A stretch of 64,000 nucleotides of DNA from Eutreptiella sp. 'Long Island Sound 2002' (lineage: Eukaryota; Euglenozoa; Euglenophyceae; Eutreptiales; Eutreptiaceae). The notes beneath the pieces were generated by a model. It saw nothing but the letters and a program-made list of their open reading frames with translations. It searched no databases and was not told where the DNA came from. Positions 55,094-64,000 of the stretch are shown piece after piece. Each line of letters begins with the position of its first letter. Within the stretch, counting starts at the first letter, position 1. The translations under genes were made by a program, and so were the position numbers. Location of the stretch: contig OZ038384.1 of NCBI GenBank assembly GCA_964036045.1, forward strand, positions 62,159,355 through 62,223,354. Direction: 5' to 3'.

Positions 55094-58000
55094 ATGGTGT
55101 CGCGGGAAGCGCCACACCGTCCCAGTCGGGAGACAATGAGCACAAAGGGATTGCCGTGGGCGGAAGGCCCGGTCCGGCAACCAAGACGAAGGACCGTCGC
55201 AGTGGCAGGGTGAGGGCAAGTGAAGGCACGAACCCTTGCACCCGTCCATCCTTCACGACCAAGAATGTGTTTGATGTGCTTCAAGATCTATCGGAGAGTA
55301 TCGGAGGATCACCCGGACCGCAGCTGGATGCTGCAGATGGGCAGCCTGAGCCCATTGTCCACGACCTGCACCAGTCGCTTATTGAGCTTCTGGAACGGCC
55401 GGAGATCCTGAGCTTGTACGCCGTGCGCCGTGTGGAGCGTGAGCGGCAGTGGCACCTTAAGGTCCGTGCCTTATGCGGGGAAGTGGAGAAGGTCTTCGAC
55501 GTGTTGGTCGACACGGGAGCTCAGGTCAGCTTGGTCAAGGCTTGCTTACTTCTGCCAGAGTGCTTGACCGACAGTCGGCAGCCTGTCAGGCTGAAGGTGG
55601 CGAACGGCCAGTACATGATGGGAGGCACGAGGGAAGCAGCCATTGGGCTGCAATTCGTGAACCACCATGAGCTGAGCTGCCCGGGCCTCGGCAAGGAAAT
55701 TCTCCCGCAAGGTCGCTTCTACGAGGCCCAGATAGACTGGGACATGATCGTTCGGTACGACTTCATGATGGAGACAGACTCCAGCGTTCTCCCGGCCCAG
55801 GCCTCAATGACCCTGTACCAGGACAGCCAGCTCTCGTGGCTTTTCCAGCTGAGCGCCCAGGACTCCGCATGGAAGAAGCACTGGGGTGCGCATCAGGGTT
55901 TGATGTGGATCAATTGCCCCCGATGGGACATTCCAAGGGCGGTAGCGAAGATTCGCAAGGACCGCTACAAGGCAGTGCTGGTTGTTCCTATGGGATGCAC
56001 CGAGGAGGAAAGCACCCGAGATTGGGTGGTCTCACTGACGGACATGACCTTAAACAAGGTTGTCCTACCGGCTGGAGAGAGTGTCTATCAGGACGCTAAG
56101 GGACAGCCCATGCCACCCCAGAGATGGCCAACGGAATTCCACTATGTGGATGGGGGCCTTGAGCAGGCCGACACCACGTACTTCGTGTGTGTGAACCGCA
56201 TCATAGCGGAGCCATGGCGGCAATGCTTTGCGGTTTCCCGTGTTGACATCGGAGAACCGGAGGACCTCTTCACTGAAGAGGAGCTGGACCTGGTTGAGGG
56301 GTATTTGGATCAGCCCTTTCACGACTGGGGAAGCCAGCGTGAGAGGAAAGGCCAGGACAAAGCCTGGTGGGAGGTGGAATCCATCGTCTCCAGTTCCTAT
56401 GATGGGAATACCTTCGTAAGAAGGGTACTGGACCACATGTCCAGCCAGGATAAGCCAATCGGCGGGAACCCGCCCACCTATGGTGACTTGTTCCGAGGCA
56501 AGACCAGAGATGGCCCTTTGGGCCACCTGAAAAGACCACCAGAGCCGAAACCATGCGGTGACACCCCGCAAGTAAGCTCAGTGGTTCAGGTGCCAGGCAA
56601 GGCCAAGGCGGAGTCCAATGAGTGCTCCAAGATCCAGGCATTGAGGGCCAGGCTGGAGCAGAGGTATGGGGATACCTTCTTCAGCGGACAACCCGTGTTT
56701 CCCCCACCGGTGCGTGGACCGTATGGCGAGGCCAAGATACGACTGAAGCCGGACCCCCGTGTGTACGGACATCGGGAGTTCGCCCTGAGGGGCGAGAGAA
56801 AGGAGACCATGGAGAAGATCCTCCGTGAATTCATCGAGAGGGGCTGGCTTGAGCCGTGCCACTCTGAGTGGGCCTCCCCGTGCTTCGTCGTCCCCAAAAA
56901 GGTGGCCGGAGAGTGGCGGCTCGTGGTCGACTACCGCAGCCAAAACGCCCAAACGCAGCATGACAGCTATACGCTGCCCCTCATTGAGGACATGCTGCAA
57001 AAACAACACCGGTGGAGGATCTTCACGGTGATTGACCTGAAACATGGTTATCATCAGATGCCTCTCGCCGAGGAGTCCTGTGCTTGCACAGCAATGAGCA
57101 CACCACTTGGACGCCTCCAGTGGAGGGTGATGCCCATGGGCGTTACCAACGGGAATGCGGCATTTCAGCAGATGCTCGAGAACCTGCTTGAGCTTGTGCG
57201 TGACTGTGCGGACCCCTTCGTGGACGACGTGATCATCGCGTCTGGGGACCACAGTATGAGCTATGAGGAGCTCCTGGAGGCACATGAGAGGGACGTCACC
57301 AGAGTGCTGGACCTTCTGGTTTGGCACAAGCTCACAAACAGCAGTGACAATGCCACCATTGCGGTAAGCGAGGTGGTCTTCGCTGGCCACGTAGTGGGGA
57401 ACGGGCAGCGGAAGCCCATACCTGGCAAGGTGGCTGCGAGTGAGCACTGGGAAAAGCCCAAAACGGTCTCTGAGCTACGGGCGTACTTCGGATTCTGCAA
57501 CTATAACTCGGGGTATATCAAGATGTATGCCGAGTATGCAGCTCCCATGACAACCATGCTCAAGGGCAACCGAGAAGAGACCAAGAAGGGGTCCAAGAAG
57601 GCTCTGGTCTGGAATGAAGAGTCCGACCGTGCATTCGAGGGGATGAAGCAGGCGCTGCTATCCGCAGTGGGTCTGCACCTCGTAAATCCTGACCGAGGGT
57701 TCGTCCTGCGCACCGACGCTTCCGACTACGCCTTTGGCGCTGTGTTGGAACAAGTGCTTGACGATGGGAGGCACGTGCCGGTAGCCTTCCGGAGCCCAGT
57801 CCTGGCGGAAGGTCAGAGACGGACGTAGACGCCCCGAGAAAAGGAGGCGTATGCCATCGTCATGGCTCTCAGGAAATGGGCTGGGTACATAGCCCTCCAT
57901 CCCGTCACTGTCTGCACCGACCATCAGAGTCTGCAGTCGTGGCACAAAGAGCACGTGGACACCCCCTCCAGTCCCGCCTCCCGACGGGCAAGACGGCATG

Positions 58001-59800
58001 AGACCTTGGACAAGTTCGACCTCACGGTTGTGTATGTTCCTGGCAAGGACAACACCGTGGCGGACTGTCTCAGTAGGTGGGCCTATCCGGCCAGCAAGGG
58101 CATGACGGATGTCTCTGCCTATGGCGATGAGGCTGAGACCGCTGAGGCCAAGAGGATCATAGAAATGGAGCGCCTGATGGAGGAGGAGGCTGTTAAATGC
58201 TTCGTCGTCATGGCTGCGGATGCCCCCCTCGGAGGGAGGATGGGCAGAGCGGTCAGGGTACTCGCCCCTGAAAGAGCCGAGTCCCACAAGCACCTCTTCC
58301 CTGAATCGTGCCTCCAGGACGACTGGCCCGACGACTACGCTAAGTCTGAGGCCTTTGAGGCCGAGTACAGGGCTGTGACCGACCCTGATGACAGGCACAA
58401 GTGGCCAAAGGGGCTGACTGAGGAGGATGGCAAGCTGTACGGGAATAGTAAGCTGCTGGTCCCAGAGTTTCGAGTGCTTGAGCTATGTGAGGCTTGGCAC
58501 CACCACATGATGCACCCAGGGGTCAGGAAGCAAGCCCTGGATATGCAGCGCCGGTTCAAAATCGACCAGATCAGTCTCTACAATGCTATCAAGAACGTCA
58601 GAAAGGGTTGCTCGGTCTGTCAGGCCTGCAATCCTGACAACCCGAACGTCAAGGAGGAAGCCCAATGGACTCCGGTGCCTGACCAGCCCATGGAGAGCGT
58701 TGCCATGGACGTCTTCTCCATACGCAAAGTTCACATAGGCAAGGAGACCTTTGACTGTGTGGTCCTTTGTGTGGACCGCCACAGCGGCTATGTAGTAGCC
58801 GTTCCGGCAAGCAAAAAGGGGTTCCTTGCCAAGGAAGTGGCAGTCATGATGATTTGTCATTGGCTGACCGTCTTTGACATCCCCCGCACCATTTGCAGTG
58901 ACCGAGGGCCCCAGTTTACTGGTGGCTGGTTCAAGGCCATGTGTTCCCTCATGGGAATACGTCATGCCAAGAGCGTCACCCATCTCAGCCGGTCCAACGG
59001 CCGGGCTGAAGTGGCTTGAAAGCAGCTGTTCGAGAAGCCACGCAAGATTCACATCACCAATCCACGTCGGAATTGGTTTGAGGAGATGTGGCCCGCTCTG
59101 AAGGCCCATCATGACACCCCCACTCCGGGTGGTTTGTCCCCTCACCAGATTCTGTTCGGCAGGGACCCCCTTGGTCGGGGACTTCCCTTGTCTGGTGATG
59201 GTATGACCATGGACGCCAAGGAATTCTTCGCCCGGCAAGTGGCAACGGCGCGGGACATCCGCCAGCAGCTCGAGAAGGAGCATGCTGAGCGTCAGAAGTC
59301 TGCCCGGAGCTCAACAGCGCAAAAGTTCAGGGTGGGAGACGCGGTGTGGGTGATCAGACCCCGCCCTATGGGCACCCACCGCACCAAAACCTGGTTCACA
59401 CCCGGAGAGGTGGTCCGCAGGATTGGTGAGGACACCTACCGCATCAAGGTGGGTCACGGACAGTTCGAGGAGTGCCACGAGAGTCAGCTCCGAGTGCCAA
59501 CATGTGTCCCTGGACTATGCCGCACATGAGGCTGATTCGGACGACGACTATGCTGAGCAGGACGACTATACAGTCGAGAAGATCCTGGCCCAGCGTCCGA
59601 ACGCCTCGGCACCCGGAGGCCTGGAGTTCAAGGTTCGTTGGCGAGACTATGGGCTGTCCCACGACACCTGGGAGCCCGTCTCCTCGTTCGTGCCGCGGAT
59701 TAATACCTTCTTTATGGATTACATCTGCAAGCACAAGACCAAGCTCCATGTTACGGACTTGGCAGCACTCACCCGGGCGATTGCAGCCAGAGGCGCCTGA
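55051..59800 (+). pseudogene. pol: B' pol, unit 2, decayed
   Basis: Open from after UAG through protease (DTG near 55513), RT (FVDD near 57219) and part of RNase H to TAG 57826, then through integrase to TGA 59017, both shared with unit 1. The tail has integrase C-terminus and chromodomain, but a deletion near 59500 puts the chromodomain in a different frame (59423-59800). The unit 1 stop at 40248 is TGG here. The Dam-like segment lacks its first half. RT has YRSQN where element B has YRGLN. Confidence 0.87.
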
Positions 59801-61273
59801 TCACCGCCGTGGGCTCTCCCCTGTGAGCATCGCTGGTCTTTCCAGTGTAATTTTGGAATCCACGCTCCATGACATTGCAGAGCATATCAATGCTTATGGA
59901 GCTGGATTGTGCCCACGCCGGATGGTCCGTTCAGGCTTACATGGTTTGTCAAACATTGTCCGTAAGCATTTTCCTGCTGACATTTCCCTGGCAGACTTGG
60001 ACGGCCGCACCCCCCAGTCTACATAGCCCCCCCTTCATTATTCCAGATTGAGACCTTAGGGCCCATACGACGTTGCGCAACGGATGCCGCTGTCATCGGC
60101 ATTGCAATTTTTGGGTGTGTGGTCTGGTCCCATGGCACTTGCGGGATCCAGACAAGTCTACGTGTGTCTGCAGACTAGATATGGCCTGAACTCAGGCGTC
60201 TTTCTGTCCACCCTCCTGCATATTCCTTATCCTGACCAGGGCGTGGTTTGGCGCTCTATCCAGAGTATGTTTACACGCCTATTTACCTGTTTCTTGCTCA
60301 TTGTTCCGCCCCCCAGGATATGTGCATCTGTATGTTAAGTGTTGTCAGCCCATCACCGAGATATGGACTGTTTTCCCCCCCGAAGGGACATGAATCGGAA
60401 TACGAAGGCGCCCTGAGTCGCCGTGTACATGTTCTTTCATAAGGTCCAGCCTGGACCAGTACCTAAGTACAGATTGTCATGTTTGAGTGCCCGTGATACT
60501 GTATGCCCCAGTGGCTGTGATGTGCTGAGATCCTCATGGCGCCAGGCGGGGAGCCCAGTTGCCTGACTACACTCCCAGCGGTCCGCCAGTGTCAGTCCCA
60601 GTGTGAGCCTACCGACTCGCAGACGCACTTGCGGTCGGGTGGCGACATCCGGTGTCCTGACCTCCGTCAGTCTGCCTGGGAAACTGGTGGTTTGAGGAGT
60701 CGAGGCCTCCGCCTAAACTGCATGGGGACTCCCCCATGCATGGCCTTTGTGGTAATGGGGCGAGGGAAAAGACTGCCTTGATGCCCGGTCCCTTATGGAC
60801 TCGCGTCGTGGATATGGACATGGTGCGCCCAAGGGGGGACCCGTGGGGACTCTCCCCGAGCCTGCGGCCTTGGGAAGCCTGGGTAGCCTGATGGATCTTT
60901 GTGGTTGCTTTCGACCTGTGGGACCACCTCGGTCGTCGTGTGGCGCCTATGTTGGCCGTGTATGCCACTGCCACTGTGGTAGTGACCCTCGCAGCTGGCA
61001 CCCAGTGCGCCTGGTATGCGTTAACGGGTCCTTTAGATGCCGAACAATCGCGGCCAGGACCGGGGACTTGATACTTGATACCATACATGCACTACAAGCT
61101 TTTAGAGTGCCATACATATCTAACCGTGAGTGGCGATGGGCAACCTGACCCACAGCCAGCCTGGAGTGTGAGGTGTGACACCCCCCCCCCCTTCAGGGGA
61201 TTGTCCTGGGTACCCGCTGCGGTGCTTGGGTGTTATCGAGCCCCCCTCCCAGGGTTTGCTCTAAGGAGGGGGG
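59801..61273 (+). other. B' 3' UTR and polypurine tract, unit 2
   Basis: Copy of 43654-45128 with scattered substitutions. Polypurine tract at 61263-61273. No gene seen. Confidence 0.65.
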
Positions 61274-64000
61274 TGAAGCGGTGCCCAGAACCTATGGCCC
61301 ATGGCCCGGAGGCCCGTGCGGAAGCCCTTGACACCAGCCGTCAGCAGGATATCCCTGTTCTCTAATCCGCGAAATCTGGAATCCGATTTTTGACCATTAA
61401 ATCGATGTAGAATTACCATAATGTTATTGTCTTGGTCAATTTTCGGTCAAAAATCGGTGAAATACCCGATTTCTACCGCGATTTCGAATTGTCGTGAAAT
61501 CGCTGCCTGTTGTCACCAGCTCGCGCGCCTTCGTCGCTTTTCTGTGGTGAGTGTTGTGATGGATTTTTCTCGAGTACCTTTGAGGTTGTAAGGAAACTCA
61601 AGGGCTGGATCTAGAGGGTCTCTCTTGTACTTTCATCTGGTGTGTTCACCAGAATTTTTCGCCGTTGCGTCTGAGAGAAAATCAGCGCGCAAGCTTTCCC
61701 GTCAATCGCTCGAATTTCTGGTTCTCAAGGACCATGAGTTTGGACGGAACCCTACATTCCCCCCCTATGCTATTCATCCATGCCCCCTTCACATGGGCAT
61801 ATCACTTTGAATAGGGAAGAGGGCAATAGGGATGTTTTAGGCAGCCTATGGGTTTCGCAAACCCAAGTCGTTTGCGTGCGCAAACGCTAACTTTGTGGCC
61901 TTGTGAGCATGAACGTACAAAGCCGAACACAATGCTCAGAAGACCAAGAGCTCCAAGGGGTTTTCGTTCTTCAAGCCAACTCAACGATGGCTCCACTCAA
62001 TTCAATGCGTACCAAAATTCTATTTTCGAAGTAGGGCAAGTTTTGGTTGACAATTAGGCCAAAATGACCAATCCCCTGAGGCTTGTACTCAGAGCCTCTG
62101 GGGAGTTGAGCCTTGAACCAAGGCAATATGTAAACCAGATATAATGTCGCCTTGTGAGCACGCGTGCCATACTGCCTCTTTGCACAAGCGCTCATATGCA
62201 AGCACTAATGACATGAGGGGGCGGAGAAGGCACCTACTATGGGCCTACTCCAAAAGTGTTTGCTCATATTTTTGTTCCTCAATGACCCAAAGATATGTAC
62301 ATTCCAATATCGCCGATATATGCACTTTTTCCCATAAATAGTGTGCTTCAAGGATTGAGGTGTTAAAAGTGTTTCCATTATGCTTTGAACCTCAACCCCT
62401 GTTGCGAAAGGGAAGCAAAGCTTCGGTTTGCATCCATGCAAAAGCCCGAGGCTCCTTTCTCTTGTGATACGGAGATACAATTTTTGGAGTGACCACTTTT
62501 GGGTGAATTTTGGTCGTTTTGCCCAGAATGGCCACAAACCCCTTCCCCCCCTGACTTCAGCCCCGAGGTTGCGTGCGCCACTTGACCAAGGGTAAGGGCA
62601 ATTCTAAGAGGGCACATAAACCCGCATCGAATGTGGTGTTTCCCCAAGTGGCCTCTCCTCTCGAAGGGAGAGTTGTGAGTCACCCAATTTGGGGTATGTC
62701 GCCATTCTGCCCCATTTGTGTGTCACTCTCCCTCCAACAGGGAAAATGGCTAGAGGTGATTGGGAGGGTTGGCAAGCAGCATATATTTGGACCTAAGTGC
62801 CATGTGTCTATAGCATCTTTGGTTGAAAGGATCCTCGCCGTGGCCATGGAGATATGGAATCATGAGTGCGGGCCATTTTGGCCAAATTTCGCTGTTTTTG
62901 CCATTGTATGCCATATTGGAACTACCATATCTCCATGCGGCACGTGATCCAGCTAGGAAAAAGGGGCGAATATTGTAGCATATGACTGAGGTTTGACCAC
63001 CATTGAGTTTCGTATTTGCTCCTCTGGCTCATCCGGAGTTATTTAATTTTTGGTGCGATCCATGATCCCCCCCTTTGCACCGCATGTTGCTTTCTGCCCC
63101 GTCCGTGTGGTCAATTCCCTCGGTGAACAGTAAGCAGCCAGCGTGACAGCAAACCATAACCCAGGGCACGGGACCAAAGGGGATATCAAGGGTCGTGAAT
63201 CAAAGCTTGGCGCGACGAGATCGCCAAGGTTTCCTACCCTGACCAGTCGCCTGAGACGACCGATCTTGCCATTTTGGCATTTGTGGACCCAGTTTGGATC
63301 ATCACCACACCGAGAGCCATGGAGATCCTTGAGTGCCAAGTACATGTGAGTCTCCTGTGGACTCCCAGTGGAAAGCATATGGAATGGCAGATCCGATCTC
63401 CAAGCCGGCGTGGAGATATACCATTGAGAACACCCCCGATCTTGGCTCATTTTGAGCAGCCAAAATGACCCCCTTTTGGGACCCCAATTTCACCCCCCGT
63501 GTGGTCAATTGGCTGCCCCATATCTCTGTGCACATGGGCACCCCAGACCCAATTCGTAGTTGTGAACTCAGATGTAGGTTTCAGGTCCTGCTTCCTATCC
63601 TGTGAGTCATTGGCCTTGCCCTGGCTGGGCGAGCCACCCGTGGCAATGACTCCAATTTGGATGATTTTGGCATCATGACCCCACATTACGAAACCGTGGC
63701 GCCCCGATGCTGGGTACTCAGAGGAAGCCAGGTTGAGTGAGGGCTCTAGAGAGCTCGTACCTGAAGGGCATAGGGTCAGTTGCCTCGTCCCTACCTCTGG
63801 CTAGTCCAGACGAGGGGTCAATTGTGGAGCTTTTTGAGCTAATGTCAGTTTGGGCTGAAACAGCCCGTTCTCAGGTACAAACTCCTAGGGGATTTTGGCA
63901 GGGCCTAATCTCTAGCTCAAAGGGGAGTTGGGCCCTGCCATCAGGGGAGCATGGGAAGCGAATGTCGGTCGGCCTTTGAGTCCTTTGGTTCCCAGGAACT
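61274..64000 (+). repeat. LTR-B2, longest copy, runs off the window
   Basis: Continues beyond the unit 1 breakpoint (63332). Bases 63280-63672 (393 bp) have no counterpart in LTR-B and are flanked by the direct repeat TTTTGGCA (63272-63279, 63665-63672); LTR-B has a single TTTTGGCA at the same place (18768-18775). After that it again follows LTR-B to the window end, with roughly 400 bp of LTR still to come. Confidence 0.82.

Larger units (their letters stand above)
47188..63332 (+). repeat. Tandem segmental duplication, unit 2
   Basis: Direct copy of 31058-47187, about 15 bp longer through small indels. It includes the element B/A' insertion junction (GGAG at 49666), so it was copied after B had integrated. 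There is no second full element B: the LTR portion is only the end of the 3' LTR. Confidence 0.9.

Noticed and set aside
31058-63332. Two independent sets of nested insertions at like positions
   Set aside because: Identical insertion junctions at LTR-B/gag, LTR-A/gag and shared stops and deletions require a single ancestor copied as a block.
1-64000. Host genes, tRNA or rRNA genes, CRISPR arrays, envelope-like gene
   Set aside because: None supported: all long frames resolve into gag or pol of the two families, and no env-like ORF lies between pol and the 3' LTR.

Overview
This window is eukaryotic, retrotransposon-packed DNA. I see no host gene, tRNA, rRNA, CRISPR array or prokaryotic signature. 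Practically every base belongs to one of two related families of Ty3/Gypsy chromoviruses (retropepsin, RT, RNase H, integrase, C-terminal chromodomain). I call them family A (LTR about 2.35 kb) and family B (LTR about 2.85 kb). The primer-binding site of family A, TGGTAGCAGAGG, is complementary to an initiator-Met tRNA ending in CCUCUGCUACCA, not the land-plant form. This argues against a seed plant and fits an alga, another protist or a non-plant eukaryote with a large genome. I cannot fix the lineage.

Layout. (1) 1-14538: family A element on +, lacking about the first 200 bp of its 5' LTR, decayed by stops and frameshifts. (2) 14539-16656: reverse-strand fragment of a second family A element (A'), carrying protease and C-terminal gag; A sits inside it. 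(3) 16657-33535: complete family B element on +, two LTRs, a GGAG target-site duplication, long gag ORFs and an uninterrupted 1,661-codon pol frame; it is inserted in the gag of A'. (4) 33536-37480: the remaining 5' end of A' (gag N-terminus, PBS, LTR, all on -). (5) 37481-47187: an older family B element (B'), whose gag was hit by A', with decayed gag-pol, 3' UTR and a divergent LTR (B2). (6) 47188-63332: a direct tandem copy of 31058-47187, so parts 4 and 5 and most of the B 3' LTR occur twice. (7) 63333-64000: further LTR-B2 sequence running off the window.

Order of events read from the nesting: B' was first, A' inserted into B' gag, A and B then inserted independently into A', and finally the 16.1-kb right flank was duplicated. 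Stops shared by both copies of B' predate the duplication; those in one copy postdate it.

Most notable features: gag and pol are in one frame separated by a single UAG in all five readable copies of both families, with conserved flanking bases and potential RNA structure. A segment between protease and RT resembles the degenerate Dam-methyltransferase-like domain of DIRS retroelements. Family A gag opens inside the LTR and runs through the primer-binding site. Family B has a very long coiled-coil and Pro/Gly-rich N-terminal gag ORF. A roughly 190-bp patch of LTR-B is far more divergent than its surroundings, even between the recent tandem copies.
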